A stretch of DNA of 7,816 nt from a bacterium (GTDB taxonomy: Bacteria; Patescibacteriota; Minisyncoccia; Minisyncoccales; Minisyncoccaceae). The position numbers were made by a program, and so were the translations under genes. Where the stretch lies: positions 1-7,816 of the forward strand of contig JALNZJ010000033.1 of NCBI GenBank assembly GCA_023229485.1, given 5' to 3'. The number at the start of each line of letters is the position of its first letter. Position 1 is the first letter of the stretch. Shown here piece after piece: positions 1 to 6,388 of this stretch. A model generated the notes under the pieces. That model was not told the DNA's origin, ran no database searches, and worked only from the letters and a program-made list of their open reading frames with translations.

Positions 1-457
1 CACATAATGCAACTGTAGCACTACATTCAACAGTAGTCTTTCCTGAATATCCAGTTGAGTCTACACACCAGCTACCTGTAGTTTGAAGTGGCGTCTGAGC
101 ACACCAACTAGCTCCATTTATAGCGACTGTAACTACTGGAACCGTTGTTCCACCCATAGCAAGGACAGCACCACATAATGTATCAAAGTTTGCATCCGAT
201 CCTACCGTATTTACAAGGTCAGTCACGGCATCGCAGTCATTTGAAGTTGCAATTGCCGCATTGGTACCATAAGCATTTCCATGAGACATTGAATACATTT
301 GAGCGGCTGTTCTCATTTGCGATAATGTTGATTGGACCTTTGCATCCTTAGCAGCATTTTGGGCACCACCCATCGAGACCACGATGATTCCAGCCAATAT
401 ACCAATGATGGCAATAACTACTAGAAGCTCAATTAAAGTAAAACCTTTATTTTGCAT
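1..457 (-). CDS. pilA: Type IV major-pilin-like prepilin (3' end missing)
   Basis: Structural subunit of the pilus fibre, made as a prepilin in the inner membrane, cut by prepilin peptidase and assembled by PilB and PilC. The start is the ATG at 457-455; an in-frame TAA lies four codons upstream, so there is no longer form. Seen in the 152 residues present: leader MQNKG with cleavage expected after Gly5, then FTLIELLVVIAIIG with the conserved Glu at mature position 5, and one hydrophobic helix to about residue 29. The globular part has cysteines at 75, 95, 119, 131, 145 and 152 and two similar S-W-C segments (117-119 and 129-131), the second followed by VDSTG. Disulfides are likely but inferred. 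The gene is visibly richer in G+C (108 of 240 bases in 1-240) than the operon upstream. It has its own promoter candidate and leader. The end of the protein is outside the window. It could be a minor pilin or pseudopilin, but the promoter and composition favour an abundant subunit. Confidence 0.93.
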   Translation of the reverse strand, partial: MQNKGFTLIELLVVIAIIGILAGIIVVSMGGAQNAAKDAKVQSTLSQMRTAAQMYSMSHGNAYGTNAAIATSNDCDAVTDLVNTVGSDANFDTLCGAVLAMGGTTVPVVTVAINGASWCAQTPLQTTGSWCVDSTGYSGKTTVECSATVALC

Positions 458-488
458 ATTTATTTTTTATTTTATTATTAATTATTTT

Positions 489-516
489 CAGAATTAAATA
501 GTCGCTCCTAATTCTG
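489..516 (-). promoter_or_regulatory. Stem-loop at the 5' end of the pilin leader, with AGGAG at the loop
   Basis: A perfect 8-bp inverted repeat (CAGAATTA at 489-496, TAATTCTG at 509-516) encloses a 12-base loop. On the pilin (minus) strand the sequence AGGAG occupies 509-505, at the stem-loop boundary. If the promoter at 526-554 is used, transcription would start near 520-517, so the hairpin would sit within a few bases of the mRNA 5' end. The distance from AGGAG to the pilin ATG is 47 bases, too far for a normal ribosome binding site. A 5' mRNA-stabilising hairpin or a ribosome standby site are both possible. It has no U-tract on the minus strand, so it is not a terminator. Confidence 0.5.
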
Positions 517-525
517 TGTTAATTT

Positions 526-554
526 ATTTTATCAAATAAATATATTTTTAGCAA
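526..554 (-). promoter_or_regulatory. Promoter candidate for the pilin gene
   Basis: On the minus strand, TTGCTA (554-549) is followed by a 17-base spacer and TAAAAT (531-526). The -10 box matches TATAAT at five of six positions and is preceded by TG one base upstream (534-533), giving an extended -10. The -35 box matches TTGACA at four of six. Start of transcription is expected near 520-517, giving a leader of about 60 bases to the ATG at 457. This would let the pilin be transcribed separately from the upstream motor genes, as expected for a subunit needed in large excess. Prediction from sequence only; the region is AT-rich, which raises the chance of accidental matches. Confidence 0.6.
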
Positions 555-581
555 ATCATTTTAAAATTAAATCAAATAAAT
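531..581. repeat. Pair of 11-bp direct repeats around the pilin promoter
   Basis: ATCAAATAAAT occurs at 531-541 and again at 571-581, exactly 40 bp apart, close to four helical turns. The first copy overlaps the extended -10 region and spacer of the pilin promoter candidate; the second lies upstream of its -35 box. A regulator site pair is possible, but the repeats contain a single C each in an AT-rich gap and may be chance. The remainder of the 458-616 gap contains only AT-rich sequence with no open frame and no convincing terminator for the upstream operon. Confidence 0.35.
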
Positions 582-616
582 TTTTTAAAAATATAATTCT
601 AATTTTCTTATTCTAT

Positions 617-1834
617 TTATTGGATACTTGTACTAATTTGATATATTGGCAATAAGACTGCAGCAACAAGGAACCCGACCATCAATGCTAGTCCAACAAT
701 CATAATTGGTTCAATCATACTTGAAATTGAATTAACAAAATTTTCTGTTTCTCGACTGTAAAATCTAACAACATTAACCAGAGAAGAGTCTAATTTTCCC
801 GTCCTTTCTCCTACCGCAGCCATTTGGGTAAATAATGGAGAAATTTCTTCTGGATATTGAGACAAAACGAAGCTAAAACTTTCCCCTTTCATTACCCTAT
901 CTTTTGTTTTCAAAATAATATCTCTATACACATTATTGCCTACTATATTAGCTACAATATCCAATGCTTCATTTATTTGGATTCCAGCTGAAATTAATGT
1001 TGAAAGATTTTCTGCAAAACGAGAAATATAAATATCGCGTAGAAAATGTCCAAAAATTGGTACCTTTAAAATCATTTTATCTGTAAAGTCCTTACCCTCT
1101 TTAGTTTTTGGATAATAATAAACAAATGCGGCTAATGAAGCAGCGGCCGTTATGGCAAGATACCAAAATTGTGTAAAAAATTGAGAAATACTAATAATAA
1201 TTTTTGTTGCAAATGGCAACTCCTTTCCGGTTGACTCAAGAATTGTGATTAAGTTAGGGATAACAAAAATCATAATAATAATAAATATCAAAATGAATAT
1301 CGTCATAATCATGGCCGGATAGATCATTGCCGTTATAGTCTTTTGCCTAATTGCATATTCACTCTCAAGATGGTCAGCTATTCTGTCTAAAATCTTTGGC
1401 AGTCCTCCAGAAGCTTCACCCGAACGAAGCATATTTATGTAAAAAACTGAAAACAATTCTGGATGCTTACTAAAGGATTTTGACATTAAAAGCCCGCCCC
1501 TAATATCGGTAGAAATTTTTAAAATCTTGCTGCGGAAAACTTTATTTCTAGTCTGTGCGGCTAGTGCATCTAATGCATCTGAAGGAGAAACGTTTGATTC
1601 TATCATAATCGCTAATTCCCGCGAAAAAATTACGATTTCTTTAACTGAAACGTTTTTAAATAAACTAAACGAAATATTTGTTTTGAATATATTTCCCTTA
1701 TCTTTCTCTTCAAGTGCAAGCAAAAAAATATCTTTCTTACTAAGAGCTGCTATTGCTTCTTCTTTTGAATTAGCTTCAATTGTTCCAATCTCTATTTTTC
1801 CTGATTGATCTTTTGCCTTGAAATTAAATTTCAT
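617..1834 (-). CDS. pilC: Type IV pilus inner-membrane platform protein PilC (GspF family)
   Basis: Polytopic membrane protein on which the PilB and PilT hexamers act to add or remove pilin subunits. The 405 residues are full family length. An N-terminal cytoplasmic segment (1-60, opening with MKFNFKAKD as is usual for PilC) is followed by two GspF repeats, about 66-190 and 270-395. Each repeat carries the conserved G-E motif: SGEASGGL at 138-145 and VGERTGKLD at 341-349. Hydrophobic segments lie at about 171-194, 219-240 and 374-398, matching the three-helix topology. The ATG is only 4 bp beyond the pilT stop, so the genes are co-transcribed and perhaps translationally coupled; no Shine-Dalgarno is visible. 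It ends the motor operon, 159 bp before the pilin gene. GspF of a type II secretion system is the alternative, but PilT and PilM next to it argue for a pilus. Confidence 0.96.
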   Translation of the reverse strand: MKFNFKAKDQSGKIEIGTIEANSKEEAIAALSKKDIFLLALEEKDKGNIFKTNISFSLFKNVSVKEIVIFSRELAIMIESNVSPSDALDALAAQTRNKVFRSKILKISTDIRGGLLMSKSFSKHPELFSVFYINMLRSGEASGGLPKILDRIADHLESEYAIRQKTITAMIYPAMIMTIFILIFIIIMIFVIPNLITILESTGKELPFATKIIISISQFFTQFWYLAITAAASLAAFVYYYPKTKEGKDFTDKMILKVPIFGHFLRDIYISRFAENLSTLISAGIQINEALDIVANIVGNNVYRDIILKTKDRVMKGESFSFVLSQYPEEISPLFTQMAAVGERTGKLDSSLVNVVRFYSRETENFVNSISSMIEPIMIVGLALMVGFLVAAVLLPIYQISTSIQ

Positions 1835-1838
1835 ATTT

Positions 1839-2909
1839 TTACTGATCCATAATTAATTTTTTTAGCTCTCGTACATTGGTAGAAAAATTAATAGCATCTT
1901 CCATTTTTACTTTTCCATCCTTAACTAAGGTTGAAAGTGCTCGATTAAAAGATATCATCCCTTGATTTAAAGAAGTATCAATGACCATTGGTATTTCATA
2001 AATCTTATTTTCCCTAATTAAATTTGATATCGCTTGGTTATTAAACATAACTTCACAGGCAGGAATTACTTGATCGTCATTTGTGGGAATTAAACGCTGT
2101 GAAATAATTGCCAATAATGATCCAGCAAGCTGACTCCTTACTTGATTTTGTTGTTCTCCTGTAAAAGCGTCGACAATTCGATTTATGGTTTGTCCAGCTG
2201 AATTGGTATGCAAGGTCGCAAAAACTAAATGCCCCGTTTCTGCCGCAGTAATTGCCGTAGCAATAGTTTCTTGATCTCTCATTTCTCCTACCATTACCAC
2301 ATCTGGATCTTCACGAAAGGTAGCTTTTAATGCTTTGGAGAAAGAAAAAGTATCACTATTTAATTCTCTCTGACTAATTATTGATTTATCGTCTTCAAAA
2401 ATATATTCTATCGGATCTTCTATTGTAATAATATTACAATAGCGAGTTTTATTTATCTCATTTATGATTGCTGCCAATGTTGTACTTTTTCCATGACTAG
2501 ATGGTCCTACTATTAATACAAACCCTTGCAAGGCAGCAGCAATTGAGTGCAAGACTTCGGGTAAATTTAATTCTTCAATTGATCTTATTTTACTTGGAAC
2601 AACTCGAAGTGCACCCGCGACTGAACCTAATTCATAGTATATATTTATCCTAAATCGTGATATTCCTTGAAAATCAAAAGAAAAGTCTATTTCTTTATTT
2701 TTTTCAAATTCTTTTTGCTGGTCTTCTGTCATTAGAGAATAACAAAGAGCCCTAACGTCTTCACTATTTAGGGTTTTTTCTTTTTCTAGTGGAGTTAATT
2801 TTCTACTAATCCTTAAAACAGGGGGATGTCCATTTAGTAGATGTAAATCAGAGGCTCCTAATTTTATTGTAAACAGCAAAAGCTGTTTTAAGTATTGAAA
2901 ATAATTCAT
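1839..2909 (-). CDS. pilT: Type IV pilus retraction ATPase PilT
   Basis: Cytoplasmic hexameric ATPase that drives pilus disassembly, powering retraction, twitching and DNA pulling. The 356 residues match the family. The N-terminal PAS-like domain contains ASDLHLLNGHPP (19-30). The RecA-like core shows a Walker A at 135-142 (G-P-S-S-H-G-K-S), the Asp box ITIEDPIEYIFE (161-172), Walker B DPDVVMVGEMRD (201-212, catalytic-type Glu209) and the His box TGHLVFATLHT (225-235). GEMRD rather than GEIRD, and the lack of a tetracysteine zinc region, separate it from PilB. The retraction-linked AIRNLIR motif appears as AISNLIR at 293-299. The Walker A is unusual in having Ser-Ser-His where most PilT have Thr-Gly-Ser. 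It lies 9 bp after pilB and 4 bp before pilC. PilU is an alternative, but with a single retraction-type ATPase PilT is the simpler name. Confidence 0.95.
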   Translation of the reverse strand: MNYFQYLKQLLLFTIKLGASDLHLLNGHPPVLRISRKLTPLEKEKTLNSEDVRALCYSLMTEDQQKEFEKNKEIDFSFDFQGISRFRINIYYELGSVAGALRVVPSKIRSIEELNLPEVLHSIAAALQGFVLIVGPSSHGKSTTLAAIINEINKTRYCNIITIEDPIEYIFEDDKSIISQRELNSDTFSFSKALKATFREDPDVVMVGEMRDQETIATAITAAETGHLVFATLHTNSAGQTINRIVDAFTGEQQNQVRSQLAGSLLAIISQRLIPTNDDQVIPACEVMFNNQAISNLIRENKIYEIPMVIDTSLNQGMISFNRALSTLVKDGKVKMEDAINFSTNVRELKKLIMDQ

Positions 2910-2918
2910 TTTTTAAAA

Positions 2919-4667
2919 TTACACGTCTTCTGATATTCTAAAAACTTCTTCAATTGAAATTTCTCCTATTAGTGCTTTTAAAATTCCATCTTGCCTCATA
3001 CTCACCATTCCTTGCCTTTTCGCTTCGGCTCCTACAAGCTGCTCATTTGGATTTTCAAGAATTATATTTTCAAGTTCGGGTGTCATTTTTAAAATTTCAA
3101 AAATTCCAACTCTACCCTTTTCGCCTTTCATATTACATTTTGGACAACCTTTTGGTTTATAAACATACACTTCATCTGGTGTCTTTGGTACGTTAAAATA
3201 TTCTTTCACTTCGCTTGGAACATCAGTGATGCTTTTCCAAATTTCTTTCAATATCTGCTTGTTTGGTTTAATTTTTTCCTTGCAAAACGGGCATAATCTA
3301 TGAGCTAAACGCTGACCAATAGAAATATTTAGGGTTGACGGCAAGAGAAATGGTTTAATCTTCATATCAATCAAACGAGGCACAGCACCAATAGCATTAT
3401 TAGTGTGCAGTGTTGATAAGACAATATGTCCAGTCAGTGCAGCCTGAGTAACTAAAGAAGCTGATTCTTCGTCTCGGATTTCACCAACCATAATAATATC
3501 TGGATCTTGCCTCACTACGTGCCTTAATCCTTGACTAAAGTCATAGCCAATATCTGGTCTTACCTGAGACTGATTAATACCTTCAATAAAATACTCTATT
3601 GGATCTTCAAGCGTAATAATATTTACTTCAGGTTGATTAAGCTCACGAAGAATTGAATAAAGAGTAGTTGTTTTACCAGATCCAGTAGGTCCAGTAACAA
3701 GAATTAGTCCGTATGGTTTTAACGAAGCCTCTCTAATTAATCTTAAATTTCTACTCATAAGACCAATTTCTTCATAATTACGTAGCCCTTCTGTAGAATC
3801 AAGAACCCTGATTACAACTTTTTCTCCTAATTTTGTTGGTAGTGTTGAAACCCTGAAATCAACATTCTTAGAATCAATTTTAGCTGAGAACCTTCCATCT
3901 TGAGGAATTCTAGTCTCGTCTAATCTTAAATTAGATAATATTTTTATTCTAGCTACGATAGATGCGTGAGCCTGAAATGGTAAGAATAATGAAGCATAAA
4001 GCGAACCATCCATTCTAAAACGAACTCTTGTTTGTTTTTCTTCTGGTTCAATATGAATATCAGAAGCAGATCCCTCGACGGCATGTCTTAAAATAACGGC
4101 CACCATTTTAATAATTGGGGCGTCTTCCGCATATCGCTCATTTCCAACAGTTGGAGTTAAAAGCTCTACGCCATCTTCTTCTTTTGTTTCTGATTCCCAT
4201 GCAGATAAAGCCTTTCCCACCTCTTCGTTAAGATTCCTATATTGTTTAATTAGATCCTCAAAGTAGGTCTTTCCAATAAGATACAACTTGCATTCTATTT
4301 TATGTTGTCGTGTTAAAAAATTAAGAGCCTCTTTGGCTTTAATATTGTCTGGCTCTACTATTCCAACTTTTAGAACTTTGTCTTCTAAAATTAGCGGCAT
4401 TACCTTATAGTAACGAGCCGACTCCTCTGGAATTAAACCTAACACATCTACTGATACTTGGAGAGATGAATCTTCTTCAAAAACCTCAATATTGTAGATT
4501 TCACCCTTTATTTCATTTATGACCTTGCTTTCAACAATTTTTTCTATAAATAAAAAATCCTCTTCAGTCTTATCAGCTCCTTCTTTTTCATATTTTGCAA
4601 TAATATCTTCGGCTTGAGCAGGACTAATTATTTTTTTTTCTACCAACTTTGGTATTATTAATAACAT
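2919..4667 (-). CDS. pilB: Type IV pilus extension ATPase PilB (GspE family)
   Basis: Cytoplasmic hexameric ATPase that drives pilus assembly through PilC. The 582 residues are full length. A GspE N-terminal-type domain spans about 60-150 (L-I-P-E-E-S-A-R-Y-Y-K-V around 78-89), followed by a charged linker and the catalytic half from about 180. Visible motifs: Walker A GPTGSGKT (326-333), Asp box ITLEDPIEYFIEG (351-363), Walker B DPDIIMVGEIRD (388-399, Glu396), His box TGHIVLSTLHT (412-422), and the PilB/GspE tetracysteine zinc site CPFC (459-462) and CPKC (508-511). No c-di-GMP-binding MshEN signature could be recognised by eye in the N-terminus. The start follows a 31-bp AT-rich gap without a Shine-Dalgarno; codons 10-13 contain a run of nine A residues (4631-4639). 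Order PilB then PilT then PilC is the usual T4P core. Confidence 0.96.
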   Translation of the reverse strand: MLLIIPKLVEKKIISPAQAEDIIAKYEKEGADKTEEDFLFIEKIVESKVINEIKGEIYNIEVFEEDSSLQVSVDVLGLIPEESARYYKVMPLILEDKVLKVGIVEPDNIKAKEALNFLTRQHKIECKLYLIGKTYFEDLIKQYRNLNEEVGKALSAWESETKEEDGVELLTPTVGNERYAEDAPIIKMVAVILRHAVEGSASDIHIEPEEKQTRVRFRMDGSLYASLFLPFQAHASIVARIKILSNLRLDETRIPQDGRFSAKIDSKNVDFRVSTLPTKLGEKVVIRVLDSTEGLRNYEEIGLMSRNLRLIREASLKPYGLILVTGPTGSGKTTTLYSILRELNQPEVNIITLEDPIEYFIEGINQSQVRPDIGYDFSQGLRHVVRQDPDIIMVGEIRDEESASLVTQAALTGHIVLSTLHTNNAIGAVPRLIDMKIKPFLLPSTLNISIGQRLAHRLCPFCKEKIKPNKQILKEIWKSITDVPSEVKEYFNVPKTPDEVYVYKPKGCPKCNMKGEKGRVGIFEILKMTPELENIILENPNEQLVGAEAKRQGMVSMRQDGILKALIGEISIEEVFRISEDV

Positions 4668-4698
4668 TTAGTTTTAAAAACTTATTTATATTTCAGAA

Positions 4699-5133
4699 TT
4701 ATTTTTCAGTTTGCGTTTTGGGAGACGAGCTAGGCGGTGCTGTTTGAGTTGTTGGAATGATTGATTGAGTTGGAGTGTCTTGCGTTTCGATAGGATTGAC
4801 AACCGTTGTTTGATTCATATCATTAACAGGAATAAATGGGTTTGGTCTCGCAGGACCAACGTTCAACTCGTCATCCTCTTTAAAAGAAGCATAGTCTGGA
4901 AATTGTTCTAAATTTTTAAATTCTTCTGAATTTAAAAAACTGAATTTGATATCTGGATCCCGAGGAATAATATATGGCTCATTATTAATAGCTAAAAGCG
5001 ACTTCATCGATTCCATAATTTGCTGATTGAAATAATAAAAACCTATTCCCGATAAAGCAATTAAAATAATTGCTACAAAAATTGGTTGCTTTGAATTTAA
5101 ACTATTTTCTGTTTTTTCCTGTTCAAAATTCAT
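4699..5133 (-). CDS. Short single-pass membrane protein with an NPF motif, possible PilP counterpart
   Basis: I do not recognise a named family with certainty. The 144 residues show a charged cytoplasmic N-terminus (1-16), one membrane helix (about 17-36), an extracytoplasmic acidic region, the motif GPARPNPFIP (93-102), and a Pro/Thr/Ser/Gln-rich tail (about 108-144) that looks disordered. The position directly after PilO, and the R-x-N-P-F-x-P core, resemble the conserved R-D-P-F-x-P segment near the N-terminus of PilP. PilP normally continues into a beta-sandwich domain that binds the PilQ secretin; here that domain is absent. This fits an organism without a secretin, but that link is inferred. 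It starts 4 bp after the pilO stop and so is almost certainly co-expressed with pilNO. There is no lipobox cysteine; the protein contains no cysteine at all. Confidence 0.85.
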   Translation of the reverse strand: MNFEQEKTENSLNSKQPIFVAIILIALSGIGFYYFNQQIMESMKSLLAINNEPYIIPRDPDIKFSFLNSEEFKNLEQFPDYASFKEDDELNVGPARPNPFIPVNDMNQTTVVNPIETQDTPTQSIIPTTQTAPPSSSPKTQTEK

Positions 5134-5137
5134 AATT

Positions 5138-5776
5138 TTAATAAGAATAAATTTCCCCTGTTATATTAAAAGTAAATTGATTACCAACACCCTCACCAAA
5201 ACCAATTGTCTTTACGGAAATAAGATAAGCTTGTTTTTCAAAAATACTTAGAAGAGATTTCAATTGATCGTATGAACCTGTGGCGGTAATATCAAAAGTA
5301 TTTTTTCTTACTGGACCATTAACTTTTACAGTAACTGGCTGACTCTTGGTGCTCGCAGTTACAGAAGATGGTTGTTCGGTTGGTTTAATATTTGTATTAG
5401 CAACAGGTTTTACCTGTTCTGCTTGTCCAATCAATGCCCCTAATGTAATTTTTAAAGTCCCAAAAGTCATTCCACTTCTTTTAATTAATTCTTCAAAAAA
5501 TTTTTCTGTTTTAGGAATATAAAATTCACTTGTGGAAAAGTTCGGTTCTATTTTTTTCTTTTTTTCCACCCAATTATTTCTTCCGATAGCTAGTCCCATT
5601 TCTGCGATAACTTTCGTATGGTCTTCTTCCTTTTTCTTTCTTTCGGTCAATTCATCAATTTTTTTTAATTGAGTATTATTATTTTCGTATAAAGGAATGT
5701 CTATGAAATATAAAATACCTGCCCCTAAGATAAGAAAACATACAGACACTAATAAATTTGGTTGTTTGTAGTCCAT
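5138..5776 (-). CDS. pilO: Type IV pilus alignment protein PilO-like
   Basis: Bitopic inner-membrane protein expected to pair with PilN and link the cytoplasmic PilM ring to the pilus machine. Seen in 212 residues: short cytoplasmic N-terminus, membrane helix at about 8-30, a Lys/Glu-rich stretch likely to form a coiled coil (about 34-60), a segment F-F-E-E-L-I-K-R-S-G-M (93-103) typical of PilO, and a C-terminal alpha/beta domain (about 156-212) with T-G-S-Y-D-Q-L-K-S-L-L (166-176) as in the PilO ferredoxin-like fold. An unusual Pro/Thr/Ser-rich linker (about 120-155) interrupts the folded part. The ATG is separated from the pilN stop by one base, suggesting translational coupling; GAGG lies 12 bases before the ATG, inside the pilN end, further than ideal. 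Assignment depends on gene order and topology more than on identity. Confidence 0.85.
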   Translation of the reverse strand: MDYKQPNLLVSVCFLILGAGILYFIDIPLYENNNTQLKKIDELTERKKKEEDHTKVIAEMGLAIGRNNWVEKKKKIEPNFSTSEFYIPKTEKFFEELIKRSGMTFGTLKITLGALIGQAEQVKPVANTNIKPTEQPSSVTASTKSQPVTVKVNGPVRKNTFDITATGSYDQLKSLLSIFEKQAYLISVKTIGFGEGVGNQFTFNITGEIYSY

Positions 5777-5777
5777 A

Positions 5778-6329
5778 TTATTTTATTGCCTCTGGTTTAA
5801 CTGTTATAACGAGGGAGAAGCTTACACTTTTTTGTTCTGTTAATTTGATATCAGAAATTTCGTATTGTTCAATATTTTTTCCGCTATCCCTCATTTTTTT
5901 AATAATCCTAAGCTGTTCAATTATTGGTTTAAAGTCATTAGAAAAACCTTTTAAATTTACAGTTCTGCTATCTGCATTAATTAAAAGGCTTGAAAAATAG
6001 ACATTTGGATGTATCCAACTTTCAAATCCGGTATTACTAAAAAAACTTGACATCTTTGATCGTTGATCATAAAGAGTTTTGTAATCATCAACATAATTTT
6101 GAATAGCCGCAGCTTCATTTTCTATCATTGTTTCTTTTTCGGGCTTACTATATTGCAAACTTAGTTTTAAATCTGAAAGTTTAACGACATTTGGTTGAAT
6201 GCAAAGAAACTGATAATAAATAAATGCTCCCGCAGCAACAAGAAAAACAAGGACAGATACAACAGACAAGAGCTGAAATATCCAACCGAAAGAAAGGCTT
6301 TTTTTCTCTTTGCTTATTTCAATTGACAT
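5778..6329 (-). CDS. pilN: Type IV pilus alignment protein PilN-like
   Basis: Bitopic inner-membrane protein expected to bridge PilM in the cytoplasm and PilO outside. Seen in 183 residues: a basic N-terminus, a membrane helix at about 16-40, a helical region (about 50-95) and a C-terminal domain with W-I-H-P-N-V-Y-F-S-S-L (105-115) and S-R-T-V-N-L-K-G-F-S (121-130), which match the PilN pattern of a short strand after a helix, then K-P-I-I-E-Q-L (134-140). The canonical PilN N-terminal I-N-L-L-P motif that inserts into PilM is not present; the segment reads MSIEISKEKKSLSFGW. A strong promoter candidate precedes the gene. No Shine-Dalgarno is visible in the 48-bp leader gap. The name rests on position between pilM and pilO plus topology. 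Confidence 0.85.
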   Translation of the reverse strand: MSIEISKEKKSLSFGWIFQLLSVVSVLVFLVAAGAFIYYQFLCIQPNVVKLSDLKLSLQYSKPEKETMIENEAAAIQNYVDDYKTLYDQRSKMSSFFSNTGFESWIHPNVYFSSLLINADSRTVNLKGFSNDFKPIIEQLRIIKKMRDSGKNIEQYEISDIKLTEQKSVSFSLVITVKPEAIK

Positions 6330-6359
6330 AAAAAATCACTAAATTGTTTATTAATTTCA

Positions 6360-6388
6360 ATTATAATTTATTAACGATTATTTTTCAA
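6360..6388 (-). promoter_or_regulatory. Near-consensus promoter candidate before pilN
   Basis: On the minus strand, TTGAAA (6388-6383) is followed by exactly 17 bases and TATAAT (6365-6360). The -10 box is a perfect sigma-70 match and the -35 box matches five of six. The -35 lies within the last codons of pilM and the -10 in the pilM-pilN gap. Transcription would start near 6353, about 24 bases before the pilN ATG. This would allow pilN-pilO-pilP-like-pilB-pilT-pilC to be transcribed without pilM. It is the best promoter match I found in the window. Confidence 0.62.

Noticed and set aside
138..151. GGAAC-CGTT-GTTCC inverted repeat inside the pilin gene
   Set aside because: It is within conserved reading frame and short; likely incidental to the codons used.
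581..616. AT-only palindromic stretch after pilC as a terminator
   Set aside because: There are short A/T runs that could pair, but no G-C stem followed by a U-tract on the minus strand; termination cannot be supported.
1527..1808. Plus-strand open frame opposite pilC
   Set aside because: It lies wholly antisense to the well-supported pilC N-terminal half, and its translation shows no recognisable domain.
2954..3196. Plus-strand open frame opposite the pilB C-terminus
   Set aside because: Antisense shadow of the zinc-binding end of pilB; leucine-rich composition is the complement of AT-rich Lys/Glu codons.
5758..6000. Plus-strand open frame opposite pilN
   Set aside because: Antisense to pilN with no family resemblance; apparent hydrophobicity comes from reading A-rich coding sequence backwards.
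6347..6374. Direct repeat TTTATTAA at 6347 and 6367
   Set aside because: Eight A/T-only bases in an AT-rich gap; expected by chance.
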